From positions 44,292 to 108,291 of the forward strand of contig JAJRTR010000174.1 of assembly GCA_024278215.1 (NCBI GenBank): a DNA stretch of 64,000 nucleotides, written 5' to 3'. Both the position numbers and the translations under genes were made by a program. The notes under the pieces were generated by a model. That model saw only the letters and a program-made list of their open reading frames with translations. It was not told the DNA's origin and searched no databases. Of the stretch, positions 1 to 8,013 are shown piece after piece (the stretch's first letter is position 1; each line of letters opens with the position of its first letter). The stretch is from a bacterium. Lineage in GTDB: Bacteria > UBP15 > UBA6099 > JAJRTR01.

Positions 1-714
1 CTCGCTGATATATTTCTGGTATTGCGCCTGCACCGTGAGCACATAAGCGCTCCCGAAAACTGCGCAGAATATGATGCTGCGCCACACAGCTGGGTTTTCA
101 GGCACCGATATGTTGCCGTTGACGACAAGACCGGCGGCACAGGATACGACGCCAACCGTCAGCAACTGTACAATCGAAAACAGCGCCGCGTCGATATGAT
201 TTATCATTCGTCCCACCATCAGGATGTGCGCCGCAAATGTGAACGCGCATAACAACGCCCACAAATCGCCCCGGTTTACTGAATATCCATCTTTGAGTGT
301 GAGCAGTCCGAGGCCGATGAAGGCCGCAATTATCGAAAGTATCTGAATGAGGCCCGGCAGCTTCCTGTCGATAAAAGCAACATATATGGGAACTATAACA
401 ACGCATAAACCTGTGATGAATGCCGCGTTGGAGGCAGTCGTATATTTTATTCCGATTGTCTGAAAGATAAATGATATGCCGAGCACATAACCGATTATTA
501 CACCCTTTTTGATGATCTCAAGGTTAATATCGGAAAAGCGCCGAAAAAATATAACGAACAGAATCAGCACTGCAATAAAAAACCTGAAAGCAATGAAAGA
601 AAAGGCATCAATAGTCTCTAATGATTCCTTGATTAAGACGAATGTTACGCCCCAGAAGAATACTCCGATCAGAAGGAGTATTGTCGGAGCGCATTGGTTT
701 TTCGGTTTATTCAT
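1..714 (-). CDS. EamA/DMT-family transporter, truncated by window edge
   Basis: The minus strand is open from an ATG at 714 to base 1, 238 codons with no stop, so the C-terminus lies outside the window. The product begins MNKPKNQCAPTILLLIGVFF and continues with alternating hydrophobic segments and short charged loops typical of the first 6 to 8 helices of a drug/metabolite transporter. Family hallmarks are the early W-G-x-T/S-F pattern (GVFFWGVTFVLIKESLE), an F-R-F helix, and the AQ-Y-K-Y-S stretch that in EamA proteins precedes the conserved E-P. The substrate cannot be read from the sequence. It is an inner-membrane protein transcribed leftwards, away from the neighbouring operon. Confidence 0.8.
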   Translation of the reverse strand, partial: MNKPKNQCAPTILLLIGVFFWGVTFVLIKESLETIDAFSFIAFRFFIAVLILFVIFFRRFSDINLEIIKKGVIIGYVLGISFIFQTIGIKYTTASNAAFITGLCVVIVPIYVAFIDRKLPGLIQILSIIAAFIGLGLLTLKDGYSVNRGDLWALLCAFTFAAHILMVGRMINHIDAALFSIVQLLTVGVVSCAAGLVVNGNISVPENPAVWRSIIFCAVFGSAYVLTVQAQYQKYISE

Positions 715-758
715 ATTTTTAATAGCATCATCATCTGTGTTGATCGAGAAGAATTTCA

Positions 759-787
759 GCCCGCATTGATGAGATATGCGGGCTTTT
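759..787 (+). terminator. Terminator-like hairpin
   Basis: GCCCGCAT at 759-766 pairs perfectly with ATGCGGGC at 776-783 over a 9-nt loop, and a short T run follows on the plus strand. No plus-strand gene is visible to its left, so it may protect the leftward EamA promoter from read-in or be part of a dispersed repeat. The rest of 715-992 shows no convincing gene. Confidence 0.5.
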
Positions 788-992
788 CCCCCTCGGCACA
801 GGAAAGCTTTTCGTGAAGCTTTTCTTGATGAGATACTGGAAGAAATAGTCGTTTCGAGCCGTGGCCGTCGAAATCCGAGGGGGTATTAAACGAAAGATGA
901 TCAATTGGCCGGTACGTCCAAAGCCTGTTGGCCCAACGCTACGAATCGAGTACAAGTGCAACATATTGATTCTTAACTAAGCAGTATTGGGG

Positions 993-1628
993 CTAAATAT
1001 CCTTCACCAGCGCTTCTTCATCGCAGTCTGGGAAATGTACGCATCGCACACATTCGAACCACACTTTTTTCGGCAGATCGTTCACGTCGACACGATAGAA
1101 GCCCAGCTTCTCGAAAAAACCCGCCTGAAACGTCAACGTAAATAATCGTGTTATGCCCAGTTTTTTCGCCTCGCGAGTAGCCTTCCCGACAAGCATCGTG
1201 CCGTATCCGTTTTTCGCATGTTTCGGATAGACAGCAAGTGATTTTACCTCCGCAAGGTTGTCCCAGCAGACATGCAGACTGCCGCACGCAACTATGCGGT
1301 CGTCTTTTTCTATTACGGAGAAGTCTCTGATGTTTTCGTATATCTCATTTAGCGAACGCGGCAACATTTCTTCTCGTTTCGCATAAAACATTACAAGCTT
1401 CTGTATGTCGGTGGCGTCTTTCATCTCGGCCTTGCGCATTACTGCTTTACTACTGTTCTTCACTTTTTTCTTCGTCGCTGCTTTCTTCGCCGTCTGTTTT
1501 CTCTTTGTGGATTTTGCCTTTACCGAGGAGGACTTTGATGAGCGTTTCCGAGAGTCCGGGTTGCTGCTTGCTTTCTCCGTTTTTGCTTTCTTCGCCGGTG
1601 TTGTCATTTTCTTTTTTATCTGTACCAT
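993..1628 (-). CDS. GNAT N-acetyltransferase (N-acetylglutamate-synthase-like) with basic N-terminal tail
   Basis: Residues from about 64 on form a complete short GNAT acetyltransferase. The acetyl-CoA loop is G-Y-G-T-M-L-V, preceded by an E-V-K-S-L-A-V strand, and the end FFEKLGFYRVDVNDLPKKVW followed by C-V-R-C-x(4)-D-C-D-E is typical of stand-alone N-acetylglutamate synthases of arginine biosynthesis. Residues 1-63 are a Lys/Ser/Ala-rich, histone-H1-like tail. The first ATG (1628) has a GGAG ten bases upstream. The ATG at codon 64 (1439) lies just past the upstream gene's stop but has no good ribosome site. If the long start is used, the first 179 bp overlap the previous gene in another frame. 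The role in arginine synthesis is inferred from the family; no other arg gene is nearby. Confidence 0.8.
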   Translation of the reverse strand: MVQIKKKMTTPAKKAKTEKASSNPDSRKRSSKSSSVKAKSTKRKQTAKKAATKKKVKNSSKAVMRKAEMKDATDIQKLVMFYAKREEMLPRSLNEIYENIRDFSVIEKDDRIVACGSLHVCWDNLAEVKSLAVYPKHAKNGYGTMLVGKATREAKKLGITRLFTLTFQAGFFEKLGFYRVDVNDLPKKVWFECVRCVHFPDCDEEALVKDI

Positions 1629-2478
1629 TTTTTTCTATCTCCGGTTGCTGCGTTTTTGCAGGCGACTGTACGACTGGGGGTTTCGGACCCGCTATTTTAA
1701 ACTCTTCGTCACTGTCTCCCCGCCTGAATCTATCAAGCCCCAGCGCCGCCGACGCATCAAACGGACTTCTCCCCACCCTGTTTTTCATTTCATATAAAGT
1801 GTATAGCGTGTCCGCACAAAAGTTAATAGTTCGGTTGATGACGTCCTGTGTCTGTCTTTCAATCTGCCGGTATGTCGCACCATCCCGATATGCCTTATAA
1901 ATAACATCCGCCGTTTTTGACGAATGCTCGAGCTCCGAGCTGATACGTTTCGGAAACGAACTGATCAGCTTGCGCGTAACATAAAAATATCTGTAGCGAC
2001 CGATGTTCTGCTCCGCGTCGTCCAGAAAGAAAATCCTGTTTGCGGAAATTCCGATAAAACGGAACGCTGATGATTGCGGCAACGGTTCGAGAAGGTCCGA
2101 GGCGGAGCGCACAAGTTTTCCGGCCTCGTAGGCAGTTGTCCTGTCGCCTGGCTTTCGTTCCATAAGAAACTGGACACGCTTATAGTTGAAGTAGAATCTT
2201 TCGATGCCGAGATTCCTGAGATAATCGACACTGAAATCGTCTTTCTGTTCAAGTGCTCTGTCGAACAGTTCTTTCTCGTCGGTCACGCCTTTCAGGAAGT
2301 CGCGCTTATTCTCGTTCAGGAAATCTTTTAAAGCTGCCGGCAACAGAACGATGGTCTCCTCCGCAATCCGTTCATGCACCGGCAGAGTCCATGCAAAACA
2401 ATCTGAAGCCTTAAAACATACAAACACCGCAAGGAAAAACAACAGTGCGCCAAGTCTGAAACACTTGCTTGTGCGCAA
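1450..2478 (-). CDS. Secreted protein of unknown function
   Basis: 342 residues. A signal peptide is clear (MRTSKCFRLG, hydrophobic core, then a likely cleavage before WTLPVHERIAEE near residue 30). The N-terminal part (W-x-x-P-V-H, an A-E-E-T-I helix, L-P-x-x-L, F-L-K-G) recalls zinc-dependent phospholipase C/S1-P1 nuclease folds, but most metal-binding histidines are missing, so I make no enzyme call. The last 90 residues are low-complexity Pro/Gln/Lys/Glu/Asp sequence ending in an acidic tail. That tail is encoded by the same DNA as the basic N-terminus of the next gene. It is third in a leftward operon, 58 bp after hspR. Confidence 0.65.
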   Translation of the reverse strand: MRTSKCFRLGALLFFLAVFVCFKASDCFAWTLPVHERIAEETIVLLPAALKDFLNENKRDFLKGVTDEKELFDRALEQKDDFSVDYLRNLGIERFYFNYKRVQFLMERKPGDRTTAYEAGKLVRSASDLLEPLPQSSAFRFIGISANRIFFLDDAEQNIGRYRYFYVTRKLISSFPKRISSELEHSSKTADVIYKAYRDGATYRQIERQTQDVINRTINFCADTLYTLYEMKNRVGRSPFDASAALGLDRFRRGDSDEEFKIAGPKPPVVQSPAKTQQPEIEKNGTDKKENDNTGEESKNGESKQQPGLSETLIKVLLGKGKIHKEKTDGEESSDEEKSEEQ

Positions 2479-2536
2479 GTTGAAATCACCAGTTGAAATA
2501 CTTGACGAAAAAACAGTTGTCGATGGAGAATGAGGT

Positions 2537-2839
2537 TCATTTTGACTTCAACTGCGCTTCCAGTTCGGCAATGCGCCGATTCGCGGCCTCAAGCTCGCGC
2601 TTGAGTCTGATAATCTCCTTGACGCCTGCGAGATTCACACCATCCTCTCGGGTAAGCTTCCTTATTTCTCTCACATCGTCGAGATCGCGCAGGGAATAGA
2701 GTCTCTGCTGCGTATCGGTTCGCTTAGGCTGAATTAGTCCTTTGCGCTCATACATTCTGAGCGTCTGCGGGTGTGCTCCGAGCAGCTCGGATGCCACCGA
2801 AATCACATAAACAGCCTCTTCATACAAGTGGAGTTCCAT
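2537..2839 (-). CDS. hspR: HspR-type MerR-family heat-shock repressor
   Basis: 100 residues, the usual HspR length. The MerR-type winged helix is complete: [20 protein letters not shown], then [12 protein letters not shown], the R-L-Y-S-x-R-D-L wing and [10 protein letters not shown], followed by a short Leu/Glu coiled coil (about 78-100) for dimerisation. HspR represses chaperone genes, usually together with DnaK, and commonly its own operon. No dnaK, grpE or clpB is in the window, so the regulon must lie elsewhere. A CTTGAGT half-operator sits just downstream of the operon's likely promoter, which supports autoregulation. Confidence 0.9.
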   Translation of the reverse strand: MELHLYEEAVYVISVASELLGAHPQTLRMYERKGLIQPKRTDTQQRLYSLRDLDDVREIRKLTREDGVNLAGVKEIIRLKRELEAANRRIAELEAQLKSK

Positions 2840-2869
2840 AAAATATCCTGAAAGTTATACTTAGAATAA

Positions 2870-3055
2870 TTATCCGGAAATGCTTTTCACAAACGGCACA
2901 CCCCATCGGAATACCCATATCCAGATCAGCGCAATCAGCGCTATGCCGACAACAGACAGGGCGATCATCTTCCAGTCGTCGCCGCCCGACGCATCATCCG
3001 CGGGTATCTCATGCACCAGTCCGCACTTCTCACAAACCTTTTTTTCAATCATCAT
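2870..3055 (-). CDS. Small CxxC-containing single-pass membrane protein
   Basis: 61 residues. It begins MMIEKKVCEKCGLVHEIPAD, a CxxC knuckle of zinc-ribbon type, followed by an Asp/Gly-rich linker and one transmembrane helix (about 32-52, rich in I, A, L, W), then a short tail. The start at 3055 is chosen because GGAG lies nine bases upstream. An ATG at 3073 is also in frame but lacks a ribosome site. It is first in the leftward operon with hspR, 30 bp upstream of it. Function is unknown. One CxxC alone would bind metal only as a dimer or with another protein. Confidence 0.6.
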   Translation of the reverse strand: MMIEKKVCEKCGLVHEIPADDASGGDDWKMIALSVVGIALIALIWIWVFRWGVPFVKSISG

Positions 3056-3084
3056 GGTCTCCCGCTCCGCCATAACAGCATTGG

Positions 3085-3091
3085 ACTCAAG
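3085..3091 (-). promoter_or_regulatory. HAIR-like half-site (candidate HspR operator)
   Basis: The minus strand reads CTTGAGT, identical to one arm of the HspR operator (HAIR, CTTGAGT-N7-ACTCAAG). The second arm is not present at the right spacing. The site falls just downstream of the predicted -10 box of the operon that encodes HspR, where a bound repressor would block transcription. Confidence 0.4.
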
Positions 3092-3102
3092 CTTTTGTAA
3101 AT

Positions 3103-3131
3103 AATATACTGAATTTATGCGTTTTTGTAAA
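3103..3131 (-). promoter_or_regulatory. Sigma-70-like promoter of the hspR operon
   Basis: On the minus strand TTTACA (3126-3131) is followed after 17 bases by TATATT (3103-3108). The expected start of transcription is near 3096, about 40 bp before the first gene of the operon. Confidence 0.5.
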
Positions 3132-3155
3132 TGGTAATTGTATTTCCGGGAACAT

Positions 3156-3179
3156 CCGGAATTAAATGGCAAATTCCGG
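3156..3179. promoter_or_regulatory. Perfect 8-bp inverted repeat in divergent promoter region
   Basis: CCGGAATT (3156-3163) and AATTCCGG (3172-3179) are separated by 8 bases, between the leftward hspR operon and the rightward Rrf2 gene. The dyad size suits a dimeric regulator. Its partner is unknown. Confidence 0.35.
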
Positions 3180-3272
3180 TCATGTCCCAGAAGTTTACAG
3201 GTAATATTGAAAAACATATAAGATCAGATAATTTTACAATCGGCTCTCCTGATAGATATTTTACCAGTTTAC

Positions 3273-3300
3273 TTGACAAAAAGAGTAATACATTTAAAAT
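3273..3300 (+). promoter_or_regulatory. Sigma-70-like promoter for the Rrf2 gene
   Basis: A consensus TTGACA (3273-3278) is followed by a 16-base spacer and TAAAAT (3295-3300), placing the transcript start some 35 bp before the Rrf2 ATG. Confidence 0.6.
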
Positions 3301-3325
3301 ACCAGTAAAACGATAAAGTTTATGA

Positions 3326-3344
3326 TAGACATGGGTTTAGTCTA
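3326..3344. promoter_or_regulatory. Candidate Rrf2 autoregulatory dyad
   Basis: TAGAC (3326-3330) and GTCTA (3340-3344) form a spaced dyad between the transcript start and the ATG, overlapping the first base of the start codon. Rrf2 regulators often bind such dyads at their own promoters. No strong Shine-Dalgarno is seen here. Confidence 0.35.
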
Positions 3345-3829
3345 TGAAGATCAACACACGTGCAAGGTACGCGCTAAGACTCATGATTGACATGGCGCTG
3401 AATACGACTCCGGATAAACCTCTCAATCTCAAGGATATATCAGAGAGGCAGGGTATATCTAAAAGGTATCTAGGCCAGATTATCGTTTCACTCAGGAACA
3501 ATTCACTTGTAAAGGGAATGCCGGGTAAGAGTGGCGGTTACATTCTGGCACGCAAACCCGAGGAAATAACTATCAGGAGAATATTTGAGGCTGCTCTAGG
3601 CCCGATAAATATGGTCGATTGCGTTATGAATCCTGAAAGTTGCATCAAGTCGGATTATTGCGAATGCAGGCCTGTGTATGAGTTGATAAACAGCAGGGTA
3701 ACGGAGTCGCTGAGTGAATTCACACTCGCGGACCTCGCGCTCGCGTCGAAAAATGCCGGGCACAGAGCGATTCAGGATGATGCACAGGTTGATTTCGGAA
3801 TAGACCTGTGCAGTTCACCCGGCAAATAG
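3344..3829 (+). CDS. Rrf2-family transcriptional regulator
   Basis: 161 residues, standard for the family. Residues 1-85 are the Rrf2 winged helix (MKINTRARYALRLMIDMAL, the recognition helix region ISKRYLGQIIVSLRNNSLVK, and the wing G-K-S-G-G-Y-I-L-A). The Fe-S-type cysteine region follows at C93, C100, C106 and C108 (VDCVMNPESCIKSDYCECRP), resembling IscR/NsrR-type cluster sites. It lies about 100 bp upstream of the membrane redox genes and reads the same way, so it probably controls them in response to redox, iron-sulfur or NO status. The sensed signal is inferred. Confidence 0.88.
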   Translation: MKINTRARYALRLMIDMALNTTPDKPLNLKDISERQGISKRYLGQIIVSLRNNSLVKGMPGKSGGYILARKPEEITIRRIFEAALGPINMVDCVMNPESCIKSDYCECRPVYELINSRVTESLSEFTLADLALASKNAGHRAIQDDAQVDFGIDLCSSPGK

Positions 3830-3858
3830 ACTGTAGGCGACATATTTATACTTTCATG

Positions 3859-3879
3859 CCGGTTTGTTCATGGAACCGG
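3859..3879. promoter_or_regulatory. Inverted repeat upstream of redox operon
   Basis: CCGGTT (3859-3864) and AACCGG (3874-3879) flank a 9-base spacer in the 103-bp gap between the Rrf2 gene and the cytochrome-b-like gene. It could be an operator or a weak attenuator hairpin. Confidence 0.3.
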
Positions 3880-3932
3880 ATCAGGTGAATTTTTAAATAA
3901 ATGGAAAAATCAAATTAAGACAGGAGGCTTTG

Positions 3933-4874
3933 ATGGGACCTATACTGCACCTATTGACCTACGTATGTATGATCGTTTTTGTTGTGGCGGTTGTGCATAA
4001 ATTCAACGAGTACAACAAAATGCCGATGCATCTGCGATGGGAACTCTACCCGGTTGCCCACGAGGGGAAGAAGGCGAGCTATGGCGGTTCGTATTTTGAA
4101 GAAGTCGACTGGTGGGAAAAAGAACGCACCGTAGACATGGGTACGGAAATGAAGCAGATGTCGCAGGAGATTTTATTTCTTGCCGCCGTGAAGGAACACA
4201 ACCCGAAACTGTGGCTTCGGACATTTCCGTTTCATTTCGGCATGTACAGCCTGATCGGTTTTCTTATGCTTCTTATAGCGGGGGCGCTGCTGGGTGTGGC
4301 CGGTGTCGATATGAGCGGAGGCGGCTTCGGAACTGTGGTGGGCACACTGACAGCCATCGCAGGCTTTGCAGGCGCTGTGCTCGGCGCAATCGGTGCGCTC
4401 GGACTGATCGCGCGCAGGCTTTTCGACGAAGACCTCAAGGACTTCACAAAACCGTCGGATATTTTCAACCTTGTTTTCCTGCTGTCGGTTTTCCTGCTTA
4501 TGGCGGCAACAGGAGCGTCCGATCCCTATTTCACCGGACTTCGCGAATATGTTCAGAGTATTATCACTTTCAATATAAACTACGTTCCGTCGAACCCGGC
4601 TGCTGTCGGAGCGATCGCGCTGGCATCGCTTGTGGTCGCATACATTCCTCTCACGCACATGGCGCACTTTGTCGTTAAATATTTCACCTACCACAACATC
4701 CGATGGGACGACAGGCCCAACGTGCCCGGTAAGGACCCGATGGGCGATCAGATTGCCGAAGTTCTTCAGTATGAAATAACATGGGCTGCGAGCCACATAA
4801 ACCCAAACGGCACGAAGAAGACCTGGGCCGAAGCAGCCACGGAAAATCCAGAAGAGTTAAAGGAGAGCAAATAA
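3933..4874 (+). CDS. NarI/DsrM/TmcC-like cytochrome b membrane subunit
   Basis: 313 residues from an ATG preceded by AGGAGG five bases upstream. An upstream TTG is possible but poorer. About five transmembrane helices are visible: residues 3-22, two around 100-160 (LIGFLMLLIAGALLGVAGV and a Gly/Ala-rich helix), one near 185-200, and a last one with VAYIPLTHMAHFVVKY. Histidines in HFGMYS and HMAHF are placed as in the haem b ligands of the nitrate reductase gamma family. Such subunits pass electrons between the quinone pool and the HdrD-like partner encoded 1 bp downstream. DsrM and TmcC are the nearest known roles, and I cannot separate them by eye. Confidence 0.8.
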   Translation: MGPILHLLTYVCMIVFVVAVVHKFNEYNKMPMHLRWELYPVAHEGKKASYGGSYFEEVDWWEKERTVDMGTEMKQMSQEILFLAAVKEHNPKLWLRTFPFHFGMYSLIGFLMLLIAGALLGVAGVDMSGGGFGTVVGTLTAIAGFAGAVLGAIGALGLIARRLFDEDLKDFTKPSDIFNLVFLLSVFLLMAATGASDPYFTGLREYVQSIITFNINYVPSNPAAVGAIALASLVVAYIPLTHMAHFVVKYFTYHNIRWDDRPNVPGKDPMGDQIAEVLQYEITWAASHINPNGTKKTWAEAATENPEELKESK

Positions 4875-4875
4875 C

Positions 4876-6495
4876 ATGGCAAAACCCAAAGACACTAAAC
4901 TTTCGCTGAACGATTTTGGGAAACCATGTGACCGCCTTGCGCACATGAACCCTGAAAACCTGATGCCTATGTCCAGGCCGCTCGACTGCCGGGAGCCCGA
5001 GTGGAGTCCTCTCAAGGAGGAGACAAAAGAAAAGTACATGGCATCTCTCGACGACACTCTTGTGCTGAATATTCCCAGACCTCAGAGCAAACGAGAAGAG
5101 CAGGAACTTGTCAGAAAATTTCTTTCCGGTGTGGAAAAGTTGTTTCAGAAGAACAATAACTGGACGTTCCTCCAGCCGCTGGTTTCTACGGTCGAGCACT
5201 GTGCAAAATGCCAGACATGCAGCGATTCGTGCCATATTTATGAATCGAGCGGAAAGCATGATATGTACCGGCCTACATACCGCTCGGAGATATTCAGGCG
5301 CATCTACCAGGATTACATTCATCCTTCGGGCAGGTACCACAAAACGTGGAAAAACGGTGGTGAGATAAAACTAAGCTGGCTGACGGTGGCCCGTCTGGGC
5401 GAACTCTCCTACAGGTGTAATATATGCCGGCGTTGCGCCCAGTCGTGTCCGATCGGCGCGGATAATTCCGTAGTGGCGCGTGAGATTCGCAAAGTTTTCA
5501 GTCAGGAACTCGGCATCCATACCGTCGAACTGCACGACAACGGCTCGATGCTTCAGCTCAAGGTCGGCTATTCCACGGGAATGAATCCTGAGATCGTGAA
5601 AGACAATATCGAGTTTATCGACGAAGACATGAGCGAAAAAACAGGTATGAAACTCGAGACGCCATGGGATAAGAAAGGTGCCGACATCCTGCTGATCCAC
5701 AATGCGGGCGAGATAATGGCATGGCCTGAAAACATAGGCGCGTTCACGGCTATATTCCAGAGCGCAGGCCTCAACTGGACGATGTCCAGTGAAGCGCTCG
5801 GCTACGACAACATCAACTACGGACTCTTCTACGACGACGTGCAGTTTGCGCGTGTAGTGATCAAGCATTTCCAGTGTGCGCAGAAGCTGGGTGTGAGGAA
5901 GATAGTTTTCGGCGAGTGTGGACACGCGACAAAGGCGGCGATGATTATCGCCGACCGCATTCTTACCGGCGACTTGAATATTCCGCGCGAAAGCTGCTTC
6001 CCGCTTTTGAAACAACTCGTCGAGGGCGGCTCTCTGAAGCTCGATCCTTCCAGCAATAACTTTCCGGTCACTCTGCACGATCCGTGCAATCTCGTCCGCC
6101 TGATGGGCATCGTCCAGCCGCAGCGCGACGTTATAAAAAAGATTTGCCCGAAATTCCGCGAGATGACGCCCCACGGCGTGAACAACTACTGTTGTGGCGG
6201 CGGAAGCGGGTTCGCCATCCACTCGGGGCACAACTTCGAAGAGTGGCGTTTCAAGATTTCAGGACGCAAGAAACTTTCGCAGATTCTCAATGCCTTCAGC
6301 GACTGCATCGAGCCGGAAACAAAGAAGTATGTCTGCGCCCCATGCTCGAACTGCAAAGGCCAGATACGAGATATTCTCGGGCATTACAATCTCTGGAACG
6401 ATGCGGGCATCACTTATGGAGGGCTCGTCGAGCTTATCGTCAACGCTATGACGGATGTGAAGCCGAACTATATCGACTGGGACGAAATCATCTGA
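4876..6495 (+). CDS. HdrD/DsrK/TmcB-like iron-sulfur CCG-domain protein
   Basis: 539 residues. Two [4Fe-4S] ferredoxin motifs, CAKCQTCSDSC (C109, C112, C115, C119) and CNICRRCAQSC (C181, C184, C187, C191), are followed by two CCG-type halves: FGECGHATKA, then HDPCNLVR, N-N-Y-C-C-G-G-G-S-G and C-A-P-C-S-N-C-K near the end. In heterodisulfide reductases these hold the non-cubane cluster. The start lies one base after the stop of the cytochrome b subunit, so the two are translated together and probably form a quinone-linked thiol/disulfide oxidoreductase facing the cytoplasm. Only the two-subunit core is here; no multihaem cytochrome, DsrJ/O/P or TmcA/D partner follows. DsrMK of Gram-positive sulfate reducers is the closest known arrangement. 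Confidence 0.85.
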   Translation: MAKPKDTKLSLNDFGKPCDRLAHMNPENLMPMSRPLDCREPEWSPLKEETKEKYMASLDDTLVLNIPRPQSKREEQELVRKFLSGVEKLFQKNNNWTFLQPLVSTVEHCAKCQTCSDSCHIYESSGKHDMYRPTYRSEIFRRIYQDYIHPSGRYHKTWKNGGEIKLSWLTVARLGELSYRCNICRRCAQSCPIGADNSVVAREIRKVFSQELGIHTVELHDNGSMLQLKVGYSTGMNPEIVKDNIEFIDEDMSEKTGMKLETPWDKKGADILLIHNAGEIMAWPENIGAFTAIFQSAGLNWTMSSEALGYDNINYGLFYDDVQFARVVIKHFQCAQKLGVRKIVFGECGHATKAAMIIADRILTGDLNIPRESCFPLLKQLVEGGSLKLDPSSNNFPVTLHDPCNLVRLMGIVQPQRDVIKKICPKFREMTPHGVNNYCCGGGSGFAIHSGHNFEEWRFKISGRKKLSQILNAFSDCIEPETKKYVCAPCSNCKGQIRDILGHYNLWNDAGITYGGLVELIVNAMTDVKPNYIDWDEII

Positions 6496-6531
6496 ATCGG
6501 TCGATTGTAATGTTATGTGAAGGAGAAGCAT

Positions 6532-7971
6532 GTGATTCCCGAGCAGGTCGACAACTGGATTCGCGAGGAGATTTTCGACCGTGTACCCGTCAGTATATGC
6601 GTGATTGACAGGGACTTCGGAATAGTCAAAGCGAACGAATATTTCCGTCGCAAATTCGGCAGGATACGGGGCAGGCGTTGTTACGAGGCTTACAAGGGTA
6701 ACGACGCCCCCTGCGACGACTGCCGGGCGATGAAAACATTCAGCGACGGCGAAGTGCGCGTAACTCAGGAACTGGGCATAGACCGCGACGGGAATCATAT
6801 TCTATACGTTGTCAGGCTCGCGCCGCTCGTCGAGAAAGACGGCTCGATCCCCTATATCATCGAGATGGCCACGGATATTACCGAAGTTAAATTTCTCCAG
6901 AACCAGCTCCGCGAAAAACAGGAACGCTACCGGCTGCTGTTCGACGAAGTTCCATGTTACATAACGATACAGGACCGCGATTTCAAACTTCTCGAAACGA
7001 ACCGGATGTTTAAAGATCATTTCGGAGACCACAAGGGAGAACACTGCTACGAAGTCTACAAACAACGCACAGAACAATGCTACCCCTGCCCCGTTGCGCA
7101 GACGTTCGAGGACGGGAAAGTTAATCGCAGTGAGATGGTGGTAACGTCTAAAGCAGGCGACACTATAAATGTTGTGTCGTACACAGCACCTATCAGGGAC
7201 GCGGCCGGCGACATCATGGCCGTCATGGAAATGTCGACGGACATCACGCAGATACGGCAGTTGCAATCCCAGTTGACCAGTCTCGGCCTGCTCATCGGAT
7301 CGATATCTCATGGGATAAAGGGCCTGCTCATGGGGCTCGACGGCGGCATCTATGCGATGGAAACGGGTTTTGAAAAGAACGACCAGCAAAAAATCGCCAA
7401 GGGCTGGGAAATGGTGAAGCGCAATGTCGGTCGTGTGCGCAGCATGGTTCTCGACATCCTTTATTATGCGAAAGAGAGGGCATCTGTTCCTGAAACGATA
7501 GAAGCGCACGTGCTTGCCGGGGAAGTCGCGGAGATCATGCGGCCCAAAGCTACTACATTCAATATCGTTTTCAACACCGACATTCATGATATCTCCGGAG
7601 ATATGGAAGTCGACTACAAGGCGGTTCGCTCGATGCTCGTCAATATTATTGAAAATGCTTTCGAAGCTTGCAGAGTCGACAAGGAGAAAACCATACACAA
7701 AGTCGATTTCATTTTGCGTGAATCTGGCAATGATGTGGTTTTTGAAATAGTCGACGACGGTATCGGTATGGACAGGGACACAAGGAATAAGATATTCACA
7801 TTGTTCTTTTCGACAAAAGGGACTTCGGGAACCGGACTTGGCCTCTTTATTTCCAATAAGATCGCGCGTGATCATGGAGGAAGCATCGAGGTCGAGTCGA
7901 CACTCGGCAAAGGCTCAAAGTTCACAATAAGACTGCCGAGGGATATGCCCTCCGCAGTATCTTACGACTGA
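6532..7971 (+). CDS. PAS-PAS sensor histidine kinase
   Basis: About 479 residues from a GTG with AAGGAG six bases upstream; a GTG at 6517 is the alternative. It has two PAS domains (about 10-125 and 125-250), a dimerisation/phosphoacceptor helix with ISHGIKGLLMGLDGG (H in S-H-G-I-K), and a complete HATPase: N-I-I-E-N-A-F-E-A, D-D-G-I-G-M, F-F-S-T-K-G-T-S-G-T-G-L-G-L. Each PAS carries a matching cysteine set, RCYEAYKGNDAPCDDC and HCYEVYKQRTEQCYPC, which could bind a metal, cluster or haem or form a disulfide. No transmembrane helix is seen, so it is probably cytoplasmic. It starts 36 bp after the redox subunit and probably reports redox state to the receiver protein encoded downstream. Confidence 0.88.
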   Translation: MIPEQVDNWIREEIFDRVPVSICVIDRDFGIVKANEYFRRKFGRIRGRRCYEAYKGNDAPCDDCRAMKTFSDGEVRVTQELGIDRDGNHILYVVRLAPLVEKDGSIPYIIEMATDITEVKFLQNQLREKQERYRLLFDEVPCYITIQDRDFKLLETNRMFKDHFGDHKGEHCYEVYKQRTEQCYPCPVAQTFEDGKVNRSEMVVTSKAGDTINVVSYTAPIRDAAGDIMAVMEMSTDITQIRQLQSQLTSLGLLIGSISHGIKGLLMGLDGGIYAMETGFEKNDQQKIAKGWEMVKRNVGRVRSMVLDILYYAKERASVPETIEAHVLAGEVAEIMRPKATTFNIVFNTDIHDISGDMEVDYKAVRSMLVNIIENAFEACRVDKEKTIHKVDFILRESGNDVVFEIVDDGIGMDRDTRNKIFTLFFSTKGTSGTGLGLFISNKIARDHGGSIEVESTLGKGSKFTIRLPRDMPSAVSYD

Positions 7972-8013
7972 AATGCTACGCATGATGGTAAAGAAATGAT
8001 GAAAAAGAGATCG

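Noticed and set aside
731-964. 77-codon minus-strand frame
   Set aside because: No motifs, no ribosome site, and it runs into a terminator-like hairpin.
5371-6231. 286-codon open frame on the minus strand
   Set aside because: It is antisense to the HdrD/DsrK-like gene, has no family motifs, and follows from the codon bias of the real frame.
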